Positions 20,001 through 30,076 of a stretch of DNA of 64,000 bases are shown here, in pieces (the stretch's first letter is position 1; each line of letters starts with the position of its first letter). Origin of the DNA: Actinomucor elegans (Eukaryota; Mucoromycota; Mucoromycetes; Mucorales; Mucoraceae); contig JAMSLZ010000003.1 of assembly GCA_026027325.1 (NCBI GenBank), forward strand, positions 1 to 64,000, in the 5' to 3' direction. The position numbers and the translations under genes were made by a program. Under the pieces are notes generated by a model that did no database searches, was not told where the DNA came from, and worked only from the letters and a program-made list of their open reading frames with translations.

Positions 20001-20440
20001 TCACCGCAGATAATAGTATCAGTGTGAAGAGGCAGTGAGTTGAGAGAAGAGAGCACCAGATCACGAGAGAGACTGGGTGGAAAGTAGACACAATGTACAT
20101 TGACTTTGTCAACCTTGATCGACAGAGTATATGCATTGTAAGACGGAAGTTGAGAGACAGTAAAAGGACAGTGAGGAGAGATGAGAGCAGTGACACCACC
20201 TGAGCCACGTCCATTGGCATTAGTGACAGTTTGACCGTACAGATGATATTGAGACCAATCGGTAGGGATCAACCCAGAGGTAAGCCAAGTTTCAGTAATC
20301 AGGAGGATATCACAAGAGAGAGCATGAGAGAGTACATCATGGATGGTAGTGACCCGAAGGCCATTGGCATTCCACAATGCAAGAGAAAAGGAGCGGACGG
20401 GGGTATCAGAAGGAGTGAAAGGAGGGACTGAAGATGTCAT
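17048..20440 (-). CDS. LINE-A ORF2: endonuclease/reverse transcriptase (A3, intact)
   Basis: This 1130-residue protein has an N-terminal APE-type endonuclease (about 20-240: W-N-A-N-G-L, I-T-E-T-W-L, G-D-F-N-A-R, G-S-D-H-R). The RT (about 480-750) has F-K-K-G-D ... N-Y-R-P-I-S-L-T, F-L-D-I-K-A-A-Y-D-T-V, L-Q-G-S-V-L-S-P and F-A-D-D. A C-terminal Cys/His cluster (C-P-C ... D-H-F-V-F-N-C, about 1050) follows. It would nick DNA and copy the LINE RNA at the nick. Its ATG overlaps the ORF1 stop (TAATG at 20440), so reinitiation is likely. It is diverged from copies A4-A9, for example in the first 20 residues, and represents a sublineage. Confidence 0.93.
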   Translation of the reverse strand: MTSSVPPFTPSDTPVRSFSLALWNANGLRVTTIHDVLSHALSCDILLITETWLTSGLIPTDWSQYHLYGQTVTNANGRGSGGVTALISPHCPFTVSQLPSYNAYTLSIKVDKVNVHCVYFPPSLSRDLVLSSLNSLPLHTDTIICGDFNARLGDLTGDSATNPRGLALLPWIEERNLSVLNSSLAYGIDTYCTFRNGAVASSIIDLFLTNIGGSGMVSPSLSVASDLSLGSDHRLLQLGFKYIAVSGGSSGVGDSSVLAPRRTWNLSRLAESEPLALFHTRFRCLVAPLKDILAGLVGSPPDSRPPIDSLNTSLNECLYQAMDESIGSKAPRPGHWKKYWTADLEAAARERDRLYCRWRHSFGVDKAYYWHLHLQAHKSFRRAVAAAKRLSWKNFCMSLQKDFAKATATMSRLKRRKETSATYAHPDGPQASVDSMATHLATVYDGSLLSTASRPLAAPDFGLEVPFLVSDEEVSWIFSVETLVEHIKQLPNRKAPGPDHLKAEMLKAAGDLLAPVLSLLFQVCYQWCYTPVLWRQAQVFPIFKKGDASDPANYRPISLTSVMRKLFEITIAQSVYDHSPSLDLAQGGFRPMRSPLDQALCLHDLMHNYFLVHHHYPVVAFLDIKAAYDTVDRCVIWNALENSSLPRPLLGLLVNLFDDVSISVLIANHISSSFSPATGVLQGSVLSPHLYSLYINSLPELLRSEASDTTAVVSPPGSAEAVAINCLLFADDVAIFGSKHEVQNMLNLAADHSRVLGYRWNPTKCAVLNAPSVTSSTSTNFRLSLYDVPLPAVNEFTYLGMPFNKKGLDGPGILAKRSGGAVKTMALLNSVGVNRNGFSLLLCSRLYTTFIRPKFEYGLAISRLSAADFTALDNLQNRLVGMFVGSRWFNVTKHITCIPSMKHRYNVLVTKYALRSQWLPDDCLISLLNSSRDNSPSGLGYTRLNKLLYLNPMYMALPNPVPTASRLKSWFSGYWQDLFDKQMAAAAHTGKSVLLRACRPSTSKPDPILYLPMTRAARSRLVRWRLGRFANRDELCPCFTGCRLSRDHFVFNCRGIDPRLLCQLPAAPPDVNRIDHALNLLPLKASNGPPPFWSALLEVLYVIDTLCHPLAAIAPDPDPGDAWFAATPTI

Positions 20441-21399
20441 TATTGTGACATTTCAGTATCGCTATCACCTGTAACGTCTTCACCAGATGGCAAAGCACCA
20501 GAACTACGGAATGCAAAAGCAGCCTTCTTGGGATCCTTTTCGGCAAGACGAGAGCGAGCTTCCTTAATGGCTTGATCAAGATCACCATCATCAATCCATC
20601 CAAGTTCCACAAAGGAGCGACCAACAGAAGGGACCATCACTGGTCGAATGAACGCCAGAGTGCTGATACAGCGAGAGTGAACGAGGTTAGCCATCTCGTT
20701 TTCACGAGCATTGGCTGAGAGAGAAGCATACTTGGGGTCAGCAAGATGGGCTGGGTTTAAAGGATCAAAATCCTTAATGAACTCAGCTTCAGCCGTAGTC
20801 ATAAGCTCGGTAAACTTTTCAACATACTGCGTATGTATCAGGACACCAAGGACACCAGTAGCAGGGAAACAGACATCTAACACACGACCAGTGTCAACAC
20901 CAGCGCGACGTAACCGAGAGCGGACTTCAGTACGATCAAGTTTGCGAGATCGACCAAGATAAACATAGGTAAAACCCTGAGGACCCTGGGCCTCAAGGGT
21001 TTTGAAGGCGCGAGCAGCGGCTATACGTTTCTTTAGGGAAACGGCAGCAGGGCGAGAGGGGCGGCTGTCCTTTTTTACAGCGGCTGCAGCAATGGCAGCG
21101 AAAGACCGGGCACCATTTTTTTCCTGGGCGGGAGAAGCGACATCCTGCGGTGGACTACGAGCGGTGGCAGCAGAGAGTTGTGCTCGAAGTTGGTTATTTT
21201 CATTAACCAGAGCCTGGTTTTCGGTTTTGAGTCCAAGAATCTCATTTTTCAAGGTCTGGAGCTCTTCAAATAATGTTTGATGTTGTTGCACTTGCTGAAC
21301 AAGTGAAAACACCATTTGCTGTAGCTGCTGGAACTGCATTGGCTGTTGCATTTGGTCCATTGAGCCAGATGGCTCAGATGCATGTTGAACATTGGACAT
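20440..21399 (-). CDS. LINE-A ORF1 (A3, intact)
   Basis: This 319-residue ORF1 protein has a Gln-rich start and a coiled coil (about 25-85) with Glu/Asn/Leu heptads. An Ala/Lys-rich linker and a conserved C-terminal domain follow (F-T-Y-V-Y-L-G-R at about 148, then D-F-D-P-L-N-P-A-H-L). The domain is shared with all A copies and with the ORF1-only C elements. It probably binds RNA as a trimer, as in other LINEs, but no named RNA-binding motif is obvious. The stop TAA is part of the TAATG junction with ORF2. Confidence 0.88.
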   Translation of the reverse strand: MSNVQHASEPSGSMDQMQQPMQFQQLQQMVFSLVQQVQQHQTLFEELQTLKNEILGLKTENQALVNENNQLRAQLSAATARSPPQDVASPAQEKNGARSFAAIAAAAVKKDSRPSRPAAVSLKKRIAAARAFKTLEAQGPQGFTYVYLGRSRKLDRTEVRSRLRRAGVDTGRVLDVCFPATGVLGVLIHTQYVEKFTELMTTAEAEFIKDFDPLNPAHLADPKYASLSANARENEMANLVHSRCISTLAFIRPVMVPSVGRSFVELGWIDDGDLDQAIKEARSRLAEKDPKKAAFAFRSSGALPSGEDVTGDSDTEMSQ

Positions 21400-21894
21400 T
21401 TCGAAATGGAGAAAAATTCAAGATGTCGAAAACTTGATGGAATGTTCTGAAAAAAAAACTGCAGATAGTACTTGGCGAGGCGAAGATGGATGTATTGTAG
21501 TTGTTGAGATATTCGGCTTTGAAAAAGTGGATTTTTGAAAAAAGTTTTCAAAAGCGAAAGAAGAGTGGGGATGTAGCTCAGTTTAAAGATTGTATTTTAT
21601 TAATAAGTAGTTATATGGGCAAACTCTATAGAGCATCTAGCCTAACTATATGAAAAGTGTTTAAAATAAACATAGAAAAAAGTATAAAAAACCCTGAGAC
21701 CCACAAGGGAGAAAAAGGTTGAAGACAAGAGAGAGAACCAGTAGATTATTGCAGCTCTGAGTGATCCAAAAGGCAGGCCAACAGCTGGGAACTTTGATAA
21801 TCACTTACCACCGTGGCTGCGCAGTTGAAAGACAAACAGGCTGGTTCATCAATAGAACAGAGAGAAAGAGAGGCGCAATAAACCAAGGAGAGGT

Positions 21895-24800
21895 TTATAT
21901 GGCAGGAGTAGCAGCAAACCAAGCATCACCTGGATCTGGATCATGAACAAGTGTGGCAAGAGGATGACACAGCGTGTCAATCACATAGAGCAGTTCAAGA
22001 AGAGCAGGCCAGAAGGGAGGTGGACCAGCAGAGGCTTTGGTAGGCAAGCAATTGAGAGCATGATCGATGGCATTGACATCCGGAGGAGTATCAGGCAGTT
22101 GAGAGAACAGGCTTGGGTCAATACCGCGGCAATCAAAGACAAAATGGTCTCGAGAGAGTCGGGAACCAGAGAAACAGGGACACAGTTCATCACGGTTGGT
22201 GAACCTACCAAGACGCCATCGAACCAACCGACTACGTGCAGTGCGAGACATTGGGAGATACAAGATTGGATCAGGCCGAGAAGTACATGGTCGACAAGCA
22301 CGCAGGAGAACAGATCTACCAGATGTAGCAGCAGCAGCCATTTGGTCATCAAACAAGTTTTGCCAGTATTGTGAAAACCAAGAGCGGAGACGCGAGACTG
22401 TTGGAACCGGACTAGGGAGTGCGAGATACATGGGATTGCATTTTAGAAGCTTTTCCAGCCGAGTATACGGGATACCAGAATCACCTGAATTCAGCATGGA
22501 CACCAGGCAGTCATCAGGAAGCCACTGAGAACGCAAAGCATACTTGGTCACAAGAACATTGTAGCGGTGCTTCATCGAAGGGATACACAAGTCAGATGCT
22601 TTGCAACATTGAACCAGCGAGAGCCAACGAACATACCAACAAGACGATTCTGGAGCTGATCCAGGGCAGTAAAGTCAGTAGCGGACAGTCGAGAGATGGC
22701 AAGTCCATATTCGAACTTGGGTCGAATAAAGGCTGTATACAACCGAGCACAGAGCAACAGAGAAAAGCCATTCCGGTTCACACCGACAGAGTTCAAGAGA
22801 GCCATGGTCTTGATAGCACCACCAGATCGTTTTGCCAGAATACCGGGACCAAAGAGACCTTTCTTGCTAAAGGGCATGCCAAGATAAGTGAACTCGTCAA
22901 CAGATGGTAGAGCAACCCCGTAAAGAGTCAATCTAAAATTTGTTGAAGTGGAAGATGTCACGGAAGGAGCGTTTAGAACAGCACACTTGGTAGGATTCCA
23001 GCGGTAACCGAGAGATTTTGAATGGTCAGCCGCCAAATCAAGCATTTCTTGCACCTCATATTTCGAGCCAAAGATTGCCACATCATCAGCAAACAAGAGG
23101 CAGTTGACAGGAACATAGCTCATGGTACCAGGTGGAGACACTTTACTTGCAGTAGCAGAGGCAGTTGAGCGCAGTAAACCAGGCAGAGAGTTAATGTACA
23201 AGGAGTACAGGTGTGGACTTAACACCGAGCCTTGGAGAACCCCAGTAGCAGGTGCAAATGCAGCCGAAGAATGGTTGTTGATCAATACTGAGATAGAAAC
23301 ATCGTCAAACAAGTTGACTAGCAAACCAAGAACAGCACGAGGCAGAGAAGAGTTGGCAAGAGCATCCCAAATAATGCGTCGATCCACAGTATCATATGCA
23401 GCTTTGATATCCAAGAAAGCCACCACAGGGTAGTGATGGTGGGCCAAGAAGTAGTCATGCATCAAGTCATGCAAGCAGAGGGCTTGATCCAGAGGACTAC
23501 GCTGAGGACGGAAACCACCTTGTGCAAGATCCAAAGCCGGAGAGTGCTCATACAGACATGAAGATAACGATATCTCAAAGAGTTTTCGCATAACAGAGGT
23601 CAGGGAGATGGGTCTATAGTTCGCTGGATCATCTGCATCACCTTTCTTGAAGATCGGAAACACTTGAGCCTGACGCCAGATCAACGGTGTATAACTCCAT
23701 TGGAAGCATACCAGAAACAGCAGAGAGAGTACAGGAGCCAGAAGTTCAGCAACAGCTTTGAGCATTTCAGCCTTGATGTGATCCGGACCAGGAGCTTTGC
23801 GATTTGGAAGCTTCTTGATGTGAAAGACCAATTCCTCCACGGAGAACAAGCTATCGGCAACCTCATCATCAACCATGTATGGTGTTTCAAGAGCAAAGTC
23901 AGAATCAAAAGAAGGTCGAGAAGCAGCAGCCAACAGAGAACCATCATATACGGAAGCCAAGTGACTAGCCATTGTATCCACAGAGGCTTGGGGACCATCT
24001 GGGTGGCTATAGGTAGCAGTAGATTCTTTGCGACGCTTGAGACGAGCCATGGTTGCAGTAGCTTTGGTGAAATCCTTTTCCAGAGAAGCACAAAAGTTTT
24101 TCCAGGATAACCTTTTGGCAGCAGCAACAGCACGACGAAACGACTTGTGGGCTTGTAGATGGAGATGCCAGTAATAAGCCTTGTCAACACCAAACGAATG
24201 ACGCCAACGGCAATAGAGACGATCGCGTTCTCGAGCAGCAGCTTCCAGATCAGCAGTCCAGTACTTCTTCCAATGACCAGGAAGGGGAGCCTTAGACCCA
24301 ATGGATGCATCCATAGCCTGATAGAGACACTCATTCAGAGATGCATTGAGTGAATCTATAGGTGGACGAGCATCCGGAGGAGAACCAACCAGACCAGCAA
24401 GAATATCCTTCAAAGGAGCAACCAGACACCGAAACCGAGTATGGAACAGAGCCAAAGGCTCAGACTCAGCCAGCCGACTGAGGTTCCATGTCCTACGAGG
24501 AGCCAGCACCGAAGAGTCACCTACACCAGAAGAGCCACCAGAAACAGCAATGTACTCGAACCCCAACTGAAGCAAACGATGATCAGAGCCCAAAGAGAGA
24601 TCAGAAGCAACAGAAAGAGAAGGAGACACCATACCAGAACCTCCAATGTTGGTCAAGAACAAGTCAATGATACTGCTCGCCACAGCACCATTTCTGAAGG
24701 TACAGTATGTATCAATACCATACGCCAAGGAAGAGTTCAACACTGAGAGATTGCGTTCTTCAATCCAAGGAAGCAGAGCTAGACCACGAGGATTTGTTGC

Positions 24801-25295
24801 AGAATCACCAGTAAGATCACCAAGGCGTGCATTGAAGTCACCGCAGATAATAGTATCAGAATGAAGAGGCAGTGAATTCAGAGAAGAGAGCACCAGATCA
24901 CGAGAGAGACTGGGTGGAAAGTAGACACAATGCACATTGACTTTGTCAACCTTGATCGACAGAGTATATGCATTGTAAGACGGAAGTTCAGAGACAGTAA
25001 AAGGACAGTGAGGAGAGATGAGAGCAGTGACACCACCTGAGCCGCGTCCATTGGCATTAGTGACAGTTTGACCGTACAGATGATATTGAGACCAATCGGT
25101 AGGGATCAACCCAGAGGTAAGCCAAGTTTCAGTAATCAGGAGGATATCACAAGAGAGAGCATGAGAGAGTACATCGTGGATGGTAGTGACCCGAAGACCA
25201 TTGGCATTCCACAATGCAAGAGAGAAGGAGCGGATAGGATTGTTCAAAGGAGTGACAGGAGTAGCAGAAATGAAAGGAGGGACTGAAGATGTCAT
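21895..25295 (-). pseudogene. LINE-A ORF2 with 2-bp frameshift (A4)
   Basis: The endonuclease, RT and catalytic F-A-D-D are intact in the part from 25295 down to about 22590. An extra CA there shifts the frame, giving a premature stop after a short novel tail. The C-terminal region with its Cys/His cluster is still open (21895-22590) but out of frame. The sequence is otherwise very close to A9, so the lesion is recent. Without the C-terminal domain the product is probably defective. Confidence 0.9.
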
Positions 25296-26239
25296 TATTG
25301 TGACATTTCAGTATCGCTATCACCAGAGATGTCTTTACCAGAGCGACGGAAGGCAAAAGCAGCCTTCTTAGGATCTTGTTCAGCAAGCCGGCGACGAGCA
25401 TCCACCATGACATGGTCAAGAGTTTCATCATCCATCCATCCTTTCTCAACAAAGGAGCGACCAACAGAGGAGACGAGCAAGGGACGTACAAAGGACAATG
25501 TATTGATGCATCGAGAGTGAACGATTTTGGCCATTTCATTAGCCCTAGCATCCAGTGAAAGAGAGTCATAGCGTGGATCAGCTAAATGGGCAGGGTCCAA
25601 TGGATCAAAATCCTTGATAAATTCGGCTTCGGCAATAGTCATAAGCTCAGTGAACCTGTCTACATACTGAGTATGTAACAAGATACCAATGACACCAGAG
25701 GCGGGGAAACAGACATCAATCACACGGCCAGTGTCAACACCAGCACGACGGAGACGGGACCAGACTTCCAAACGGTCAAACTTGCGAGAGCGACCAAGAT
25801 ACACGTAGGTAAAACCTTGTGGGCCCTGGGCTTCTGCGGTCTTGAACACACGGGCAGCAGCAATGCGTTTCTTCAGCGAAACAGAACCAGAATTCTTACT
25901 CTTTTGGCGAGTAGGAGCAGCGGCAACAGAAGCAAATGTGGGTTTAGCCACTTTTACTTCAGGGGAGACTTGAGAATTAACCAATGGCTGATCAACATTG
26001 GCAATGGGATTCGAGATTTTGGACATGAGCTTTGAGATCTCGGTACGTAATTGCTGGTTTTCATCAGCAAGGGCTTGTTTTTCTGACTGTAAGGTTTGAA
26101 TCGTGTCTTTCAAAGCTTGAAGCTCTTGGAAAACAGTTTGGTGTTGTTGCACTTGTTGAACGACAGAAAAGACCATTTGCTGCAATTGCATTTGGTCAAT
26201 TAGGCCAGATGGCTCAGAGGCATGTTGAACATTGGACAT
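25295..26239 (-). CDS. LINE-A ORF1 (A4, intact)
   Basis: A 314-residue ORF1, coiled coil then conserved core, nearly identical to those of A1, A5 and A9. It ends in the TAATG overlap with ORF2. It could still act in trans although ORF2 of this copy is broken. Confidence 0.88.
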   Translation of the reverse strand: MSNVQHASEPSGLIDQMQLQQMVFSVVQQVQQHQTVFQELQALKDTIQTLQSEKQALADENQQLRTEISKLMSKISNPIANVDQPLVNSQVSPEVKVAKPTFASVAAAPTRQKSKNSGSVSLKKRIAAARVFKTAEAQGPQGFTYVYLGRSRKFDRLEVWSRLRRAGVDTGRVIDVCFPASGVIGILLHTQYVDRFTELMTIAEAEFIKDFDPLDPAHLADPRYDSLSLDARANEMAKIVHSRCINTLSFVRPLLVSSVGRSFVEKGWMDDETLDHVMVDARRRLAEQDPKKAAFAFRRSGKDISGDSDTEMSQ

Positions 26240-26756
26240 TTCGAAATGGAGAAAACTTCAAGATGTCGAAAACTTGATGAAATGTTCTGAAAAAAAAACT
26301 GCAGATAGTACTCGGCGAGGCGAAGATGGATGTGCAATTTTTATAGATGGATGTATAGTAGTTGTTGAGATATTCGGCTTTGAAAAAGTGGATTTTTGAA
26401 AAAAGTTTTCAAAAGCGAAAGAAGAGTGGGGATGTAGCTCAGTTTAAAGATTATATTTTATTAATAAGTAGTTATATGGGCAAACTCTATAGAGCAACTA
26501 GCCTAACTATATGAAAAGTGTTTAAAGTAAACATAGAAAAAAGTATAAAAAACCCTGAGACCCACAAGGGAGAAAAAGGTTGAAGACAAGTTAGAGAACC
26601 AGTAGACTATTGCAGCTCTGAGTGATCCAAAAGGCAAGCCAACAGCTGGGAACTTTGATAATCACTTACCACCGTGGCTGCGCAGTTGAAAGACAAACAG
26701 GCTGGTTCATCAATAGAACAGAGCAAAAGAGAGGCTCAAATAAACCAAGAAGGGGT

Positions 26757-29525
26757 TTATATGGCAGGAGTAGCAGCAAACCAAGCATCACCTGGATCTG
26801 GATCATGAACAAGTGTGGCAAGAGGATGACACAGCGTGTCAATCACATAGAGCAGTTCAAGAAGAGCAGGCCAGAAGGGAGGTGCACCAGCCGAGGCTTT
26901 AGTAGGCAAGCAATTGAGAGCATGATCAATGGCATTGACATCCGGAGGAGTATCAGGCAGTTGAGAAAACAATCTTGGATCAATACCACGGCAGTCAAAG
27001 ACAAAGTGGTCTCGAGAGAGCCGGGAGCCAGAGAAACAGGGACACAGTTCATCACGGTTGGTGAACCTACCAAGACGCCATCGAACCAACCGACTACGTG
27101 CAGTGCGAGACATTGGGAGATACAAGATTGGATCAGGCCGAGAAGTACATGGTCGACAAGCACGCAAGAGAACAGATCTACCAGATGTAGCAGCAGCAGC
27201 CATTTGGTCATCAAACAAGTTTTGCCAGTATTGTGAAAACCAAGAGCGGAGACGCGAGACTGTTGGAACCGGGTTAGGGAGTGCGAGGTACATGGGATTG
27301 CATTTTAGAAGCTTTTCCAGCCGAGTATATGGGATACCAGAATCACCTGAATTCAGCATGGACACCAGGCAGTCATCAGGAAGCCACTGAGAGCGCAAAG
27401 CATACTTGGTCACAAGAACATTGTAGCGGTGCTTCATCGAAGGGATACAAGTCAGATGCTTTGCAACATTGAACCAGCGAGAGCCAACGAACATACCAAC
27501 AAGACGATTCTGGAGCTGATCCAGGGCAGTAAAGTCAGTAGCGGACAGTCGAGAGATGGCAAGCCCATATTCGAACTTGGGTCTAATAAAGGCAGTATAC
27601 AACCGAGCACAGAGCAACAGAGAAAAGCCATTCCGGTTCACACCGACAGAGTTCAAGAGAGCCATGGTCTTGATAGCACCACCAGATCGTTTTGCCAGAA
27701 TACCGGGACCAAAGAGACCTTTCTTGTTGAAGGGCATGCCAAGATAAGTGAACTCATCAACAGATGGTAGAGCAACCCCGTAAAGAGTCAATCTAAAATT
27801 TGTTGAAGTGGAAGATGTCACGGAAGGAGCGTTTAGAACAGCACACTTGGTAGGATTCCAGCGGTAACCAAGAGACTTTGAATGATCAGCAGCCAAATCA
27901 AGCATTCCTTGCACCTCATGTTTCGAGCCAAAGATTGCCACATCATCAGCAAACAAGAGGCAGTTGACAGGAACAGAACTTATAGTACCAGGTGGAGACA
28001 CTTTACTTGCAGTGGAAGAAGCAGTTGAGCGCAGTAAACCAGGCAGAGAGTTAATGTACAAGGAGTACAGGTGTGGACTTAACACCGAGCCTTGGAGAAC
28101 CCCAGTAGCAGGCGCAAATGCAGCCGAGGAATGGTTGTTGATCAATACTGAAATAGAGACATCATCGAACAAGTTGACTAGCAAACCAAGAACAGCACGA
28201 GGCAGAGAAGAGTTGGCAAGAGCATCCCAAATAACGCGTCGATCCACAGTATCATATGCAGCTTTGATATCCAAGAAAGCCACCACAGGATAGTGATGGT
28301 GAGCCAAGAAGTAATCATGCATCAAGTCATGCAAGCAGAGGGCTTGATCCAGAGGACTACGCTGAGGACGGAAACCACCTTGTGCAAGATCCAAAGCCGG
28401 AGAGTGCTCATACAGACATGAAGATAACGATATCTCAAAGAGTTTTCGCATAACAGAGGTCAGGGAGATGGGTCTATAGTTCGCTGGATCATCTGCATCA
28501 CCTTTCTTGAAGATCGGAAACACTTGAGCCTGACGCCAGATCAACGGTGTATAACTCCATTGGAAGCATACCAGAAACAGCAGAGAGAGTACAGGAGCCA
28601 GAAGTTCAGCAACAGCTTTGAGCATTTCAGCCTTGAGATGGTCTGGACCAGGAGCTTTGCGATTTGGAAGCTTCTTGATATAAAAGACCAATTCCTCCAC
28701 GGAGAACAAGCTATCAGCAACCTCATCATCAACCATATATGGTGTTTCAAGAGCAAAGTCAGAATCAAAAGAAGGTCGAGAAGCAGCAGCCAACAGAGAA
28801 CCATCATATACGGAAGCCAAGTGACTAGCCATTGTATCCACAGAGGCTTGGGGACCATCTGGGTGGCTATAGGTAGCAGTAGATTCTTTGCGACGCTTGA
28901 GACGAGCCATAGTTGCAGTAGCTTTGGCGAAATCCTTTTCCAGAGAAGCACAAAAGTTTTTCCAGGATAACCTTTTGGCAGCAGCAACAGCACGACGAAA
29001 TGACTTGTGGGCTTGTAGATGGAGATGCCAGTAATATGCCTTGTCAACACCAAATGAATGACGCCAACGGCAATACAGGTGATCGCGTTCTCGAGCAGCA
29101 GCTTCCAGATCAGCTGTCCAGTACTTCTTCCAATGACCAGGACGAGGAGCCTTAGACCCAATAGATTCATCCATAGCCTGATAGAGACACTCATTCAGAG
29201 ATGCATTGAGTGAATCTATAGGTGGACGACTATCCGGAGGAGAACCAACCAGACCAGCAAGAGTATCCTTCAAAGGAGCAACCAGACACCGAAACCGAGT
29301 ATGGAACAGAGCCAAAGGCTCAGACTCAGCCAGCCGACTGAGGTTCCATGTCCTACGAGGAGCCAGCACCGAAGAGTCACCTACCCCAGAAGAGCCACCA
29401 GAATCAGCAATGTACTTGAACCCCAACTGAAGCAGACGATGATCCGAGCCCAGAGACAGATCAGAAGCTACAGAAAGAGAAGCAGATACCATACCAGAAC
29501 CACCAATGTTGGTCAAGAACAAGTC
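26757..29525 (-). CDS. LINE-A ORF2, C-terminal part (A5)
   Basis: This is the downstream 922 residues of ORF2, from the end of the endonuclease (L-F-L-T-N-I-G-G, S-D-H-R) through the full RT (F-A-D-D) to the Cys/His cluster and stop. It is separated from its N-terminus by the W insertion at 29526. Joined across the insertion it would match A9 without further breaks. Confidence 0.88.
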   Translation of the reverse strand, partial: DLFLTNIGGSGMVSASLSVASDLSLGSDHRLLQLGFKYIADSGGSSGVGDSSVLAPRRTWNLSRLAESEPLALFHTRFRCLVAPLKDTLAGLVGSPPDSRPPIDSLNASLNECLYQAMDESIGSKAPRPGHWKKYWTADLEAAARERDHLYCRWRHSFGVDKAYYWHLHLQAHKSFRRAVAAAKRLSWKNFCASLEKDFAKATATMARLKRRKESTATYSHPDGPQASVDTMASHLASVYDGSLLAAASRPSFDSDFALETPYMVDDEVADSLFSVEELVFYIKKLPNRKAPGPDHLKAEMLKAVAELLAPVLSLLFLVCFQWSYTPLIWRQAQVFPIFKKGDADDPANYRPISLTSVMRKLFEISLSSCLYEHSPALDLAQGGFRPQRSPLDQALCLHDLMHDYFLAHHHYPVVAFLDIKAAYDTVDRRVIWDALANSSLPRAVLGLLVNLFDDVSISVLINNHSSAAFAPATGVLQGSVLSPHLYSLYINSLPGLLRSTASSTASKVSPPGTISSVPVNCLLFADDVAIFGSKHEVQGMLDLAADHSKSLGYRWNPTKCAVLNAPSVTSSTSTNFRLTLYGVALPSVDEFTYLGMPFNKKGLFGPGILAKRSGGAIKTMALLNSVGVNRNGFSLLLCARLYTAFIRPKFEYGLAISRLSATDFTALDQLQNRLVGMFVGSRWFNVAKHLTCIPSMKHRYNVLVTKYALRSQWLPDDCLVSMLNSGDSGIPYTRLEKLLKCNPMYLALPNPVPTVSRLRSWFSQYWQNLFDDQMAAAATSGRSVLLRACRPCTSRPDPILYLPMSRTARSRLVRWRLGRFTNRDELCPCFSGSRLSRDHFVFDCRGIDPRLFSQLPDTPPDVNAIDHALNCLPTKASAGAPPFWPALLELLYVIDTLCHPLATLVHDPDPGDAWFAATPAI

Positions 29526-30031
29526 TGTTGTAAACGCTCATAATTATATTAATAAGAGAATACTGTACAGATAGAAAATCGTATAGATATCCTTATATAT
29601 AGCTGCAGAAGTGTATAAAGCATTATTACCAAGAACCAGAATGTAAATGACTGTATTTGATTATGTTAAAATATCTTTATTTATATATCACTCTGAGCAA
29701 GTAGACGCTAATTGATAAATACTATCTCTCACACCAAATATTACATTCAATACTATTACCTTTGGATATATTGATCCCGACACTCCTCGCCGCTAATCTT
29801 GGTCCGCTCATTTGGTTATTATCCCTGGTCTTCTTTATACGCAGTCCAACCTTGTTCCTGGCAAATCGTAATATGAATTTAGAATCAAGTACCGATCGAG
29901 AAAAAGTATATAAGAGATGCGTTTTATCACCTTTTGACCAGTGAATCAATTCTTGATCTATAATAAAAAACTATCCACAGTTTTAAAAGTATTTCTATCT
30001 TCCAAAATCTTTATCTACCACCTTTACAACA
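29526..30031 (+). repeat. 5' LTR of W
   Basis: It begins TGTTGTAAACGC and ends TTTACAACA. A TATA box TATATAAG is at 29907-29914. The sequence directly after the LTR is T-rich and lacks the TGG start of a tRNA primer-binding site. Confidence 0.93.
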
Positions 30032-30076
30032 TTTTTTACTTTTAATTACTGTCCTATTTTCCTTACTTTTATCGAT

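Larger units (their letters stand above)
16720..21566 (-). mobile_element. LINE-A copy A3, full-length and apparently intact
   Basis: This runs from the tRNA-like 3' terminus at 16720 to the 5' end ACTCTTC... at 21566. It has a 3' UTR of about 330 nt, ORF2 (17048-20440), ORF1 (20440-21399) and a leader of about 165 nt. No poly(A) is seen; the 3' end is fixed. A hairpin-capable CTCTATAGAG lies about 60 nt inside the 3' end. It is one of two fully coding LINE-A copies (with A9). Confidence 0.92.
21567..26427 (-). mobile_element. LINE-A copy A4, full-length with ORF2 frameshift
   Basis: The copy is complete between tRNA-like termini (21567 to the next at 26428). ORF1 is intact. ORF2 carries a 2-bp insertion near 22590, reading GATACACAAG where other copies have GATACAAG. 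Confidence 0.92.
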
